Below are positions 49,478 through 58,166 of a DNA stretch of 64,000 bases, piece by piece. Numbering within the stretch: position 1 is the first letter of the stretch; every line of letters begins with the position of its first letter. The notes under the pieces were generated by a model. It was given only the letters and a program-made list of their open reading frames with translations, had not been told where the DNA came from and made no database searches. The DNA lies in contig JAMOBI010000007.1 of assembly GCA_039908105.1 (NCBI GenBank), positions 1 through 64,000 of the forward strand. Reading direction: 5' to 3'. Origin of the DNA: Magnetaquiglobus sp039908105. Lineage in GTDB: Bacteria > Pseudomonadota > Magnetococcia > Magnetococcales > Magnetaquicoccaceae. The position numbers were made by a program, and so were the translations under genes.

Positions 49478-50467
49478 ATGACCATTGTTGCCGTTGCCGA
49501 CTCCTGGAAACGGGGGAGGGATTTCCTGGGTGTTCCGCATGCCGTTCTGGGGGGTGCCATGTCGTGGCTTTCCGAGCGGCATCTGGTGGCGGCCATCTCC
49601 AATGCCGGTGGTTTCGGCGTGTTGGCCACGGGCAGTATGCCGGTTGAGATGGCACGCGCCGAGGTGCGTGCCACGCGCGCTTTGACCGACAAGCCGTTCG
49701 GCATCAATCTGATCGTCATGCATCCAGCCTTGGCTGACTATGTCGCCATGGTGGTGGAGGAGAAGATCAGCCACTGCGTGCTGGCGGGTGGTATGCCGAA
49801 TCGCGAGATGGTCGAGGCGTTGCGCGCCGGTGGGGTGAAGGTGATGCTGTTCGCGCCGTCACTGGCCCTGGCCAAGCGGTTGATCCAGCGGGGGGTGGAT
49901 GCGTTGATCATCGAGGGGCATGAGGCGGGGGGGCATGTGGGTCCGGTTTCGACGCTGGTGCTCGCCCAGGAGATTTTGCCGCATATCAAAGAAGTGCCGG
50001 TATTCATCGCCGGGGGTATCGCCGATGGCGCGATGACCGCGGCCATGGTCTCGCTGGGTGCGGCTGGGGTGCAGGTGGGTACCCGTTTCGTCTGTGCCGG
50101 GGAGTGCGTCGCCCATCCGAACTTCAAGCAGAAGTTTATTCAGGCGCAGGCGCGCGATGCGGTGGTGACGGTGCAGTTCGACCCGGCGTTGCCGGTGATT
50201 CCGGTGCGTGCGCTGGCAAACAAGGGGACCGAGCGGTTCAATCAATTGCAGCTCGAATTGGTGCGGCAAGTGCGTGAGGGGAGCAAGGCGCGCGCCGATG
50301 CCCAGCTGGAGCTGGAGCACTTCTGGGCTGGTGCATTGCGGCGTGCGGCCATCGATGGGGATGTCGAATACGGTTCGGTGATGGCCGGCCAGAGTGTGGG
50401 CCTGGTGAAGGCGATTCAGCCGGCGGCCACGATCATCGGCGAGCTGGTCGAACGGATCGGTGGGTGA
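49478..50467 (+). CDS. Nitronate monooxygenase/FabK-like flavin oxidoreductase
   Basis: The 329-residue TIM-barrel flavoprotein has the NMO/FabK markers HAVLGGAMSWLSERHLVAAI, NAGGFGVLATG near the N-terminus, ALIIEGHEAGGHVG for FMN binding and VPVFIAGGIADGAMTAAM, GAAGVQVGTRFVC later. FabK enoyl-ACP reductases and nitronate monooxygenases share these motifs, so the substrate is open. The ATG at 49478 is chosen; a GTG at 49466 would add four residues. It differs clearly from the longer homologue at 11829 and lacks its Cys-rich segment. Confidence 0.8.
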   Translation: MTIVAVADSWKRGRDFLGVPHAVLGGAMSWLSERHLVAAISNAGGFGVLATGSMPVEMARAEVRATRALTDKPFGINLIVMHPALADYVAMVVEEKISHCVLAGGMPNREMVEALRAGGVKVMLFAPSLALAKRLIQRGVDALIIEGHEAGGHVGPVSTLVLAQEILPHIKEVPVFIAGGIADGAMTAAMVSLGAAGVQVGTRFVCAGECVAHPNFKQKFIQAQARDAVVTVQFDPALPVIPVRALANKGTERFNQLQLELVRQVREGSKARADAQLELEHFWAGALRRAAIDGDVEYGSVMAGQSVGLVKAIQPAATIIGELVERIGG

Positions 50468-50533
50468 GGGGAGGAGGCGTTGCCCCTATTTTACAACCCT
50501 GCATGATTGTTGAACAGGTTTTTAAGGTGCGAT

Positions 50534-50839
50534 ATGGATCCACAGTATTTATTGCCGCAGCCGATTTTGAGCGAATTTTGTCAGAGGAGAGGCATTCATC
50601 GTCTCGCGCTGTTTGGTTCCGTTCTGCATGGGCAGGATCGTTCGGACAGCGATGTGGATCTGTTGGCGGAGTTCGTTCCCGGTCAGGCGCCGGACTATTT
50701 TTCCCTGATCGAAATGGAAGAGGAGTTGTCCGGCCTGCTCGCAGGACGCAAGGTCGATTTGCGTACCTTGGGGGAGTTGAGTCGTTATTTTCGGGATCGG
50801 GTGTTGGAAACGGCGCGGGTCGAATATGTCGCGGGATGA
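50534..50839 (+). CDS. mntA: MntA-like nucleotidyltransferase antitoxin
   Basis: The 101-residue protein has LALFGSVLHGQDRSDSDVDL, the nucleotidyltransferase signature (GS-x-x-x-...-SDVDLL). In MntA/HepT pairs this enzyme adds AMP units to a tyrosine of the toxin. The start is the ATG at 50534; the frame extends nine residues further. It overlaps the HepT gene by 14 bp. Confidence 0.85.
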   Translation: MDPQYLLPQPILSEFCQRRGIHRLALFGSVLHGQDRSDSDVDLLAEFVPGQAPDYFSLIEMEEELSGLLAGRKVDLRTLGELSRYFRDRVLETARVEYVAG

Positions 50840-51185
50840 GTGCGTGCCGCTGCACCACATGTTGGACGCAGCCACCGATGCCTTGAGCTTTGTCGAGGGG
50901 CGAATCATGGCCGATTTGCATTCGGATCGGATGCTGCTGCATGCCTTGATCCGGTGTCTGGAGGTGATCGGTGAGGCGGCTGGTGATCTCTCGGGGGATT
51001 GTCGTGGTCGTGTGGATCATTTACCGTTGCGTGCCATGATTGCCATGCGCAATCGGTTGATTCATGGTTATTTTGATGTGGATGCTGAGATTGTCTGGCG
51101 GACCGTGACGCAAAGATTGCCGGAGTTGGTGCTGCAATTGCGAGCACTGTTGTTGGAAATCGATCGACAAACAGAGCCGAAATAA
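50826..51185 (+). CDS. hepT: HepT-like HEPN ribonuclease toxin
   Basis: The 119-residue HEPN protein has the full R-x4-H-x-Y motif in RNRLIHGYFDVD: the R and H form the RNase site and the Y is the AMPylation target. Further family markers are HHMLDAATDALSFVEGR and LIRCLEVIGEAAGDL. With MntA it forms a type VII toxin-antitoxin system. This is a different HEPN subgroup from the protein at 20916. Confidence 0.88.
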   Translation: MSRDECVPLHHMLDAATDALSFVEGRIMADLHSDRMLLHALIRCLEVIGEAAGDLSGDCRGRVDHLPLRAMIAMRNRLIHGYFDVDAEIVWRTVTQRLPELVLQLRALLLEIDRQTEPK

Positions 51186-51435
51186 CCGACTGTTCGTGAT
51201 TTGCCAAACAGCATCGTTGGATCCGCCCCGGCAAAAACGCCCTTTCTTGAGTCGGGCAGAAACTGCCGGGCAGGAGGATCTTGCCTGGCGTCGATACACA
51301 CTCCTTGCCCAACAGGCGCCAAACCTTCCCAACAAAGCCTATCAAAGCTCTTGTCAGTCTGGCACGTCGCTTGAATGCGGATGTTTCGGATGCTGTTTTT
51401 TTAATGAATCCGAACCTGTTGCGGAGAGTCTTGCC
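51186..51435. other. Leader region of the flagellar gene cluster
   Basis: The 250 bp between hepT and fliK hold no supported gene. They contain a sigma-54-like element at 51360-51375, 60 bp before the fliK ATG, and a ribosome-binding site GGAGAG. Confidence 0.5.
51360..51375 (+). promoter_or_regulatory. Sigma-54-like promoter candidate upstream of fliK
   Basis: TGGCACGTCGCTTGAA matches the -24/-12 consensus (TGGCACG-N4-TTGCA) except that the -12 GC reads GA. The GG-to-G spacing is the correct 10 bases. Class II flagellar genes are often sigma-54 dependent, and a second similar element is before flgD. Confidence 0.4.
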
Positions 51436-52758
51436 ATGACCTTGTCGCCGATGTTCTTGCCCCGGGTGGAGTCGCGTCCGCCCGCCTCGTCCGAGCGGCC
51501 TCCGGTCGCCAGATCCGCCGAGGAGGAGAGCAACCGTTTCTTCGAGCAGGCGCTGCAACGGGCCGAAATTCGCAAATCCTCCGAGGTCGCCGAGCGTGAC
51601 GAGGCGCGTGCCGATGCCCGTTCCGAGGCTGCGGATCGCGATCGTGATGCGGCCCAGGATGCTGCCGAGGCTGCTGACACGCGGGAGGCCCGCGAGGCGC
51701 GGAAGGCGGCCCAGCAGGAGGATGCCGAAGCTGTTGACGCGCGCAAGGGCGAAACAAAAGAGCCGAAACCGGGCGAGGAGGTCGACTCTGCCGCAGCGGT
51801 GGATGAGAAGACGTTGCGGGAGTTGGTCAACGCCAACGGCAAGTCCCGTCCGATCCGTGGCAAGAAGGGGGAAGAACCGGCCTGGCTCGCCATGCCCCAT
51901 GCGGCGCTGTTGGCCTCTGGGGCCGGCTCTCATGGATCGGCGTCAGTCGGTGAGTCGCCCCTGCCGTTTTTGTCCGGCGTTTCCGCCAATATCCCGTCAC
52001 AGGGCGTTCAATCGGGCGTGCCGCAGTCGTCTGGAGTTGACGGAGGAGTCAATCCAACCCTGTTGGGTCAGGCGCCGGTCGAAGGTGCTGTGCAGGCCAA
52101 TCTGGCGCGGGGTCTGGCCGAATCGGTTGGAACCCGTGGTCAAGCGCGTGTTGATCTCAATTTGCCAGCTTCCATGACGGCAGCGGAAGACAAAAACGAC
52201 TTCGCTTTCGCCATGCGTCTGGTTTCCGATGGCGCTCGTGCCGTGGATGAAAAGCCGGCCATCTCTTCCCAGAACACCCTCTCTCCCCAATCCTCCAGCT
52301 TTGGCGACGAACTGGCCGGTGAGGTCGGACGGTTGCGGATCATCTCGCGTGCCGGTGGTGCCGAGCAGGTGCGCATCTCCTTGAATCCGCGTGAATTGGG
52401 CAGCCTGGACATGCGTCTGACCGTGGATGGTGATCATCAGGTCCATCTGATGATCACAGCGGAATCGGACGCGGCGCGTGAGGCGCTCAACAAGCAGTTG
52501 CCGCAGTTGCGCGAGGCGCTGGCGCGTCAGAACCTGGGCATGGGCGAGGTAACGGTGCATGTCGATGACGGCAGCGGTGGGGGTGCGGCACCGCAATGGG
52601 GTTTCGATGGGGGCAACGGCACCACCGAGGAGCGGCGTGAAGCACTCTTTTGGCGTTCGGGGCGCGGTCAGGATGAGGGGGTCAGGCCGCTCGCGGAGGG
52701 TGTTCCGCCACCGCCGAGCGTCAACCGGTCGGTTTCGGGCTTGAGTCTGTTCGCTTGA
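51436..52758 (+). CDS. fliK: Flagellar hook-length control protein FliK
   Basis: FliK measures hook length and switches export specificity. The 440-residue product has a long, variable N-terminal half with a highly charged helical stretch (EVAERDEARADARSEAADRD, Ala/Asp/Glu/Arg-rich). The conserved C-terminal Flg_hook domain reads QVRISLNPRELGSLDMRLTV then QLPQLREALARQNLGMGEVTV. I placed the start at the ATG at 51436 with GGAGAG upstream; 80 in-frame residues before it are Cys-rich and unlike FliK. flgD and flgE follow, the usual partners. Confidence 0.85.
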   Translation: MTLSPMFLPRVESRPPASSERPPVARSAEEESNRFFEQALQRAEIRKSSEVAERDEARADARSEAADRDRDAAQDAAEAADTREAREARKAAQQEDAEAVDARKGETKEPKPGEEVDSAAAVDEKTLRELVNANGKSRPIRGKKGEEPAWLAMPHAALLASGAGSHGSASVGESPLPFLSGVSANIPSQGVQSGVPQSSGVDGGVNPTLLGQAPVEGAVQANLARGLAESVGTRGQARVDLNLPASMTAAEDKNDFAFAMRLVSDGARAVDEKPAISSQNTLSPQSSSFGDELAGEVGRLRIISRAGGAEQVRISLNPRELGSLDMRLTVDGDHQVHLMITAESDAAREALNKQLPQLREALARQNLGMGEVTVHVDDGSGGGAAPQWGFDGGNGTTEERREALFWRSGRGQDEGVRPLAEGVPPPPSVNRSVSGLSLFA

Positions 52759-52766
52759 TGCAAGTT

Positions 52767-52782
52767 TGGCGTGAATCTTGAA
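52767..52782 (+). promoter_or_regulatory. Sigma-54-like promoter candidate upstream of flgD
   Basis: TGGCGTGAATCTTGAA has the same form as the element before fliK (TGGC-x-x-G-N4-TTGAA), with GG and GA separated by 10 bases. It lies in the 104-bp gap between fliK and flgD. Confidence 0.35.
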
Positions 52783-52862
52783 TAAAAGTGTTTCAGGTCT
52801 CTTGTCGGCTGATTGCGCGCTGACGCCTGGATGGCTCGAACGATGTTACAGGAGTACGGATG

Positions 52863-53519
52863 ATGACGACTGCGGTGAGTAATGCCGCCACGACGACGGC
52901 GACCGGTTCTTCGACTTCGCTCAACAAAAACGCGCAGAGTGCTGAGGAGTTGCGGACCGATTTTTTGAAGCTTTTGACCGCGCAGTTGCAGTACCAGGAT
53001 CCGCTCGAGCCGGTACAAAACACCGAATTCACCAGTCAGATGGCGCAATTCACCGGTCTGGGTGAACAGCAGAAGAGCAATGAGTTGTTGGCCAAACTGA
53101 TCGCGGCCCAGAACGTCAATCAGCTGAACCAGGCGGTCTCCTACATCGGCAAGGTGGCGGTGGTCGATGGTAATCAAACCACCCTGACCGGTGGGTCGGG
53201 TGCGGTCCGCTTCGAGATGCCGAGCGCCGGGAAGGCGACGATCAATGTTTATGACGCCAATGGCCGTGTGGTCGAGTCGATGCCGGAACAACTGTTCGGC
53301 GCGGGTAGCCAGAAGGTCTCCCTGAACGGTTCCGATCTGGCGGATGGCACCTATACCTTCTCGGTCACCATGACCGATGCCCGGGGGATCGTCCAATCGG
53401 TGCCGACGCTGGAGGCCGGCGTGGTACAGGCGGTGATCAACGACTCCACCGGCGTGGTCCTGGAGATGAACGGGCGCAAGATCAACATCGCCGATGTGCG
53501 TCAGGTCGAGCAGGGTTGA
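52863..53519 (+). CDS. flgD: Flagellar hook capping/scaffold protein FlgD
   Basis: FlgD caps the growing hook and is required for FlgE polymerisation. The 218-residue protein starts with a disordered Thr/Ser-rich segment. The conserved LLTAQLQYQDPLEPVQNTEF and FTSQMAQFTGLGEQQKSNEL come next, followed by a Tudor/FnIII-like domain (VDGNQTTLTGG, INVYDANGRVVESM). An ATG at 52860 three bases upstream is an equal alternative (MM). It lies between fliK and flgE. Confidence 0.93.
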   Translation: MTTAVSNAATTTATGSSTSLNKNAQSAEELRTDFLKLLTAQLQYQDPLEPVQNTEFTSQMAQFTGLGEQQKSNELLAKLIAAQNVNQLNQAVSYIGKVAVVDGNQTTLTGGSGAVRFEMPSAGKATINVYDANGRVVESMPEQLFGAGSQKVSLNGSDLADGTYTFSVTMTDARGIVQSVPTLEAGVVQAVINDSTGVVLEMNGRKINIADVRQVEQG

Positions 53520-53580
53520 TTTTGAGCAAGACATTCAATCAATAAAAGACCTCGGGGTCCATTTTCACGGAGAGCTTTTC

Positions 53581-54852
53581 ATGTCCATTCTGCAAGCGAT
53601 GTATTCCGGTTCCAGCGCCTTGATCAACTTCGGCGAAGCGATGACCGTGATCGGCAACAACCTGGCCAACGCCAATACCACCGCCTTCAAGGGGAGTACC
53701 TCCCAGTTCCAGGATGTGCTGATCCAGACCGTGGGCACCAATGGTGTCGGCAGCATGAACCAGGTGGGTACCGGCGTGGGGCTGGCCGATATTCAGCAGA
53801 ACATGAAGCAGGGGACCGCGATCTCCACTTCCAATGTCACCGACATGAGCATCGACGGGCGCGGCTTCTTCAAGGTGCGCGACAGCTCGCTTTCGAGCAA
53901 GCTGAACTCCCTGGCTCTGCCCATGGATGTTTTCTACACCCGGGCCGGTGCCTTTGAGAAGGACAAGGAGGGTTATCTGGTCGCCTCCGGCGGTGGTCAA
54001 CGTCTGCAAGGATGGAAACTGGACGAGAACGGCAATCACAAGGTCTCCGGCGAGGCGGGTGTACAGGATATCCAGGTGCCGGTCGCCAATGAGAATCTCT
54101 GCGCGGCCAGCACCCAGGTGTCCATTCCGGTCAATCTGGATGATCGTCCGACCGCAGCGCTGCCGTTCAACACCTCGGTGCGCGTTTACGACTCCAAGGG
54201 CAATCCGCACAGCCTTCGCCTGGAGTTCAACCGCACCACCAATGCCAACGAGTGGTCCTGGACCGCCCAGGAGCAGGATATGACCACCGGTAATCTGGTC
54301 GGTACGGCGAGCGCAGCCAATATTCTGGAATTCGACGAGAGCGGTCATTACAAGAGCGGCAGCCCGGTGGATTTGGAGTTTACGCTGGCCAACGGCTCCA
54401 CCACGCCCTTGAAGATCGCCTTCGATCTGTCGAGCAGCACCCAGGTGGCGAGCGAATCGGCCACCGGCAACTGGACCGCCGACGGCTATCCGCCGGGGAA
54501 TCTCGATTCCCTGGCCGTGGACCGCGATGGCATTGTTTCCGGTCATTACACCAATGGCCAGACCCGCAAGATGTTCCAGGTAGCCCTGGTGGACTTTTCC
54601 AACGAGAATGCCCTGGAGCAGATCGGCGCCAATCTCTACAAGCCGACCGTGCAGTCCGGACAGCCGATGATCGGCGTGCCGCAGAGCAGCCGGTTGGGGA
54701 GCATCGCCTCCAATTCGTTGGAGCAGTCCAACGTGGATATCTCCAACGAGTTCATCCGCATGATCACCACGCAACGCGGCTTCCAGGCCAATTCGCGCAT
54801 CGTGTCGGTTTCGGATGGCATGTTAGAGGAGTTGATCTCGTTGAAACGGTGA
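53581..54852 (+). CDS. flgE: Flagellar hook protein FlgE
   Basis: FlgE builds the hook. The 423 aa have the N-terminal D0 sequence MSILQAMYSGSSALINFGEA and GNNLANANTTAFKGS, a variable outer domain, and the C-terminal NVDISNEFIRMITTQRGFQA then NSRIVSVSDGMLEELISLKR. The ATG at 53581 is exactly where homology begins, and ACGGAGAG precedes it. It is exported by the FliP-containing apparatus encoded downstream. Confidence 0.95.
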   Translation: MSILQAMYSGSSALINFGEAMTVIGNNLANANTTAFKGSTSQFQDVLIQTVGTNGVGSMNQVGTGVGLADIQQNMKQGTAISTSNVTDMSIDGRGFFKVRDSSLSSKLNSLALPMDVFYTRAGAFEKDKEGYLVASGGGQRLQGWKLDENGNHKVSGEAGVQDIQVPVANENLCAASTQVSIPVNLDDRPTAALPFNTSVRVYDSKGNPHSLRLEFNRTTNANEWSWTAQEQDMTTGNLVGTASAANILEFDESGHYKSGSPVDLEFTLANGSTTPLKIAFDLSSSTQVASESATGNWTADGYPPGNLDSLAVDRDGIVSGHYTNGQTRKMFQVALVDFSNENALEQIGANLYKPTVQSGQPMIGVPQSSRLGSIASNSLEQSNVDISNEFIRMITTQRGFQANSRIVSVSDGMLEELISLKR

Positions 54853-54966
54853 TGATGGCGCGATCCTCGTGTCATTTGGGCTGATAAGGCTTTGTGCATG
54901 GCGTCGCGGTTTGTTAACTTGAAACCGATCCCAACACACTCGGTATGAAAACAAAGGAAGGGTCTC

Positions 54967-55557
54967 ATGGCGGACGAAGCGGAGCAAGAATCGGGGGGTG
55001 GCAAGGGGGGATTGATGAAAATCATTCTCCCATTGGTGGCCCTGTTGGTGGGTGTGGGTGGCGGCTATTTCATCGGCTCGTCCATGGGAAGCAAGCAGGT
55101 CGCCGAGGCTGAGAAACTGGAGCCGACCCCGGAACAGAAGGCCAAGAAACCCGGAGAGATGGTTGGAGCCATGTTCAAGCTCGACCCGTTCGTGGTCAAT
55201 TTGAACGAGACCAAGGGCAATCGCTATCTCAAGACCACCATTCAATTGGAGATGGATGATGGTGGCAAGAAAGCCGATGGCAAGGGCGAGAAGAAAGAGG
55301 GCGGTGGTGGTGGCGGTCACGGTGGTGGTGGCGAGTCCAAGGAAGCCGCCAAGTCGCCACTCGAACAGGAGTTGGAACGGCGCAAGCCACAGTTACAGGA
55401 TCTGATCCTGGCGCTTCTGACCTCCAAATCCTCACGAGATTTGCAGGCTCTGGAAGGGAAGTTCCGCCTGCGTGAGGAGCTTCTGGTCCGGATCAATACG
55501 GTCTTGTTGAATGGATCCATTACACAGGTCTATTTCACGGAATTCGTCATTCAATAA
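54967..55557 (+). CDS. fliL: Flagellar basal body-associated protein FliL
   Basis: FliL surrounds the stator and supports torque. The 196-residue product has one N-terminal membrane helix (LMKIILPLVALLVGVGGGYF, residues 16-35) and a periplasmic stomatin-like domain (VGAMFKLDPFVVNLNETKGN, RYLKTTIQLEMDD, LLVRINTVLLNGSITQVYFT). A glycine- and lysine-rich insert (GEKKEGGGGGGHGGGGESKE) splits the domain and is longer than in typical FliL. It is 32 bp before fliM. Confidence 0.9.
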   Translation: MADEAEQESGGGKGGLMKIILPLVALLVGVGGGYFIGSSMGSKQVAEAEKLEPTPEQKAKKPGEMVGAMFKLDPFVVNLNETKGNRYLKTTIQLEMDDGGKKADGKGEKKEGGGGGGHGGGGESKEAAKSPLEQELERRKPQLQDLILALLTSKSSRDLQALEGKFRLREELLVRINTVLLNGSITQVYFTEFVIQ

Positions 55558-55589
55558 CCGTCGGGCGTGCGCTTCGAACTGGAAATACG

Positions 55590-56585
55590 ATGACTCAGAT
55601 TCTATCATCAGAAGAGATCGACGCCTTGATGGCGGGTCTGGACGACGGATCTCTTAACTTTGAAGAAGCCGAGGATGCCAAGGAAAAGCAGGAGGAGAAA
55701 AAGGTCACCTCCTTCTTCTTTGGGCAGAAGACGGCCATCCGGGTAGGTGCCTTGCCTGGATTGGACCTGATCAACGAGCATCTGGCATCGCAACTCTCCT
55801 TCAAGCTGACCCAGAAGGTGGGGAGCGAGGTGCGCGTACAGCACAAATCCACGACCAACCAGATCTTCGGTCGTTTTCTGCACGGTCTGGATCCGCCGAT
55901 CTTCATCAATATTTTGCGGGTCGAGCCGTCGCAGGCGATGAGCCTGTTGTCCATCGACGGCGAGGTCATGTACCATATTCTTGAAGGTTTTTTTGGCGGT
56001 ACGGGCGATTCGGAACGACCGTTCCTGCGCAACTTCTCGCCCTTTGAGATGAAGGTCATCGACCGCATCATGGATGTGACCCGCGAGCAGATCGAACTCT
56101 CGTGGAAGAAGCTTGATAACTCCTTCAAGCTGGTGTTGACCCGATGGGAAAACCAGCCGCAGTTCGCAGCGGTGATGCCGCTGGATGAGACGGTGTTTCT
56201 GATCTCGTTTGCGGTGGAGGTGGGCGATTCGGAAGGGACGTTGACCATCTGCTATCCGGCGGTGATTCTGGAGCTGTTCAAGCAGCAGCTCAAGGTGGGT
56301 TTCCAGCAAAAGGAGATGGTGGAGGGCTCGACCGCCTGGATCGATGCCTTGAACCATCAGTTGGGTCTGGTGCCGCTGGAGATTTCATCGGTGGTCTCCC
56401 GGGAGAAGATGAGCGTGCGGGAGATGTTGAATCTGTCGGTGGGCGATGTGATCCCCCTTTCCAACGAACTCTCCGAGGAGATGGACCTGGAGGTGGAAGG
56501 GCAGGCCAAATATCGATGCCTGGCCGGAATCGTGGACGGAAAGCGGGCGGTTCGTGTCACCCAGGTCCTGCCGCTTGACAAGTGA
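55590..56585 (+). CDS. fliM: Flagellar motor switch protein FliM
   Basis: FliM is the CheY-P-binding part of the C-ring. The N-terminal helix ILSSEEIDALMAGLDDG is the CheY-P docking peptide. A CheC-like middle domain (PIFINILRVEPSQAMSLLSI, FFGGTGDSERPFLRNFSPFE) and a C-terminal SpoA domain (REMLNLSVGDVIPLSNELSE) follow. The 331 aa are standard. Together with cheY, cheX and the CheC-like fusion in this window, it completes the signalling path from receptor to motor. Confidence 0.96.
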   Translation: MTQILSSEEIDALMAGLDDGSLNFEEAEDAKEKQEEKKVTSFFFGQKTAIRVGALPGLDLINEHLASQLSFKLTQKVGSEVRVQHKSTTNQIFGRFLHGLDPPIFINILRVEPSQAMSLLSIDGEVMYHILEGFFGGTGDSERPFLRNFSPFEMKVIDRIMDVTREQIELSWKKLDNSFKLVLTRWENQPQFAAVMPLDETVFLISFAVEVGDSEGTLTICYPAVILELFKQQLKVGFQQKEMVEGSTAWIDALNHQLGLVPLEISSVVSREKMSVREMLNLSVGDVIPLSNELSEEMDLEVEGQAKYRCLAGIVDGKRAVRVTQVLPLDK

Positions 56586-56625
56586 CGCGCTTAAATACGG
56601 TTTTATATAAGAAGACGAGGTGGCT

Positions 56626-57003
56626 ATGGACGATACGGGTGCGTTGTTGGATCCCAGCATTCTCAGTGAGCTGGAGCTGGGAGGCGGTGGCGGCGGTGAG
56701 AGATCCGCTTCGTCGGGCGGCGGCAGCATGGCGGTCAATGAGAAGAACATGGAGCTTCTCATGGATGTGCCGCTGGAGATCTCGGTGCGTCTGGGCGGGG
56801 TGAAAATGCAGATCCGCGACCTGTTGAAGCTCAACAAGGGTTCGTTGATCGAGCTGGGCCGCGAGGCGGACGATCCGTTGGAAATTCACGTCAACAATCG
56901 TCTGTTGGCTTACGGCGAAGTGGTGATGATCAAGGACAAGCTTGGCATTCGCATCACCGACATCGTCTCCTTGAGTGAGCGGCTGGAGAATCTGCGTCGA
57001 TGA
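56626..57003 (+). CDS. fliN: Flagellar motor switch protein FliN
   Basis: FliN forms the lower C-ring and export docking site. The 125-residue product has a Gly/Ser-rich N-terminal segment and a SpoA domain (LLMDVPLEISVRLGGVKMQI, LLKLNKGSLIELGREADDPL, EIHVNNRLLAYGEVVMIKDK). I chose the ATG at 56626; a GTG at 56620 would add two residues. Its stop overlaps the fliO start by four bases. Confidence 0.95.
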   Translation: MDDTGALLDPSILSELELGGGGGGERSASSGGGSMAVNEKNMELLMDVPLEISVRLGGVKMQIRDLLKLNKGSLIELGREADDPLEIHVNNRLLAYGEVVMIKDKLGIRITDIVSLSERLENLRR

Positions 57004-57383
57004 GGGCAGTTCCTGCCGCGCTTTTGACTGGTACGCTTGCTGCGCTGGTCTGGATCGGTGTCGGAATTCCGACACTCTGGGCAGCCGATGGCGCCGAACC
57101 GGTCGATCTGCTCGGCGAGGCGACGCGCATCGCCGGTTATCTGTTGCTGCTCGTCGCGTTGGGGGCTGTGGCCGTCCGGGTGGGTCGCAAGTATGCGCCG
57201 CAGATGGGGGGCACTGGTCCGATCCGCATCGAGGATGGTCGCAATTTCTCCCCAGGGGTCGGGGTGCGTCTGGTACGTGTCGGTTCGCGTGCCTGGCTGT
57301 TGGGCGTCTCGCGTGATCGGGTGACGCTCCTGGCTGAAATGAGCCCCGAGGATCTCGTCAACCTGAAAGGGTCGCAACCGTGA
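57000..57383 (+). CDS. fliO: Flagellar biosynthesis protein FliO
   Basis: FliO is a small membrane protein that assists assembly of the FliPQR export core. The 127-residue product has a signal-like hydrophobic N-terminus, a second membrane helix (ATRIAGYLLLLVALGAVAVRV, about 42-62) and a conserved cytoplasmic part (GVRLVRVGSRAWLLGVSRDR, VTLLAEM). The ATGA overlap with fliN and the GTGA overlap with fliP fix its place. Confidence 0.88.
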   Translation: MRAVPAALLTGTLAALVWIGVGIPTLWAADGAEPVDLLGEATRIAGYLLLLVALGAVAVRVGRKYAPQMGGTGPIRIEDGRNFSPGVGVRLVRVGSRAWLLGVSRDRVTLLAEMSPEDLVNLKGSQP

Positions 57384-58159
57384 ATTCCAGGGTGCGGAAT
57401 TGGACGCTGGTGACGCTGCTGATGGCGGCAGTCGGCTGGTTTGTCTGGCCAGGAGTGGTTGACGCGGCCACCGTGGCACTGCCCGGCGTCAAGCTTTCCA
57501 CCGGCGATGCAGCGGGTCGTGCTGATCCGGAGCAGGTGGGTGTCGGACTCCAGATTCTGGGGTTCATGACCCTTTTTTCGCTCGCCCCGGCGCTGCTGAT
57601 CATGGTCACCTCGTTCACCCGTGTGATCGTGGTGATGTCTTTCGTTCGTCAGGCCATGGGTCTGCAGGGACAACCTCCGAACCAGGTACTCATCTCCCTG
57701 GCGCTCTTCATCACCTTCTTTGTGATGGGTCCGGTGTTCGACAAGGTCAACCAGGAGGCGATTCAGCCTTACATGGCCAAGAGCATCGGCGAGGAGCAGG
57801 CGTTGGAGCGGGCGATTGCGCCGGTGCGCTCCTTTATGTTGCGTCAGACACGCGCCAAGGATCTGGAGTTGTTCATGCGCTTGTCGGGTATCAAGCAGGC
57901 TCCGAGTCCGGCGGATACGCCGTTGCGTCTGATCGTGCCGGCCTTCATGATTTCGGAGTTGAAGACCGCCTTCCAGATCGGGTTCATGATTTATCTGCCT
58001 TTTCTGATTATTGATATGGTGGTGGCCAGTGTGGTCATGTCCATGGGTATGATGATGTTGCCGCCATTGGTCATCTCCATGCCGGTGAAGTTGATTCTGT
58101 TCGTGTTGGTGGATGGTTGGGCGTTGGTGGTGGGGTCGTTGGTGCAGTCGTTCAAGTGA
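57380..58159 (+). CDS. fliP: Flagellar export apparatus protein FliP
   Basis: FliP forms the core of the flagellar type III export gate. The 259 aa include a cleavable N-terminal signal sequence, then helices with the family motifs LFSLAPALLIMVTSFTRVIV, LRQAMGLQGQPPNQVLISLA-type, RLIVPAFMISELKTAFQIGF and FLIIDMVVASVVMSMGMMML. It starts at a GTG overlapping the fliO stop. No fliQ or fliR follows; a family A repeat and unrelated genes come next, so the operon ends here. Confidence 0.95.
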   Translation: MNSRVRNWTLVTLLMAAVGWFVWPGVVDAATVALPGVKLSTGDAAGRADPEQVGVGLQILGFMTLFSLAPALLIMVTSFTRVIVVMSFVRQAMGLQGQPPNQVLISLALFITFFVMGPVFDKVNQEAIQPYMAKSIGEEQALERAIAPVRSFMLRQTRAKDLELFMRLSGIKQAPSPADTPLRLIVPAFMISELKTAFQIGFMIYLPFLIIDMVVASVVMSMGMMMLPPLVISMPVKLILFVLVDGWALVVGSLVQSFK

Positions 58160-58166
58160 GGGCGGG

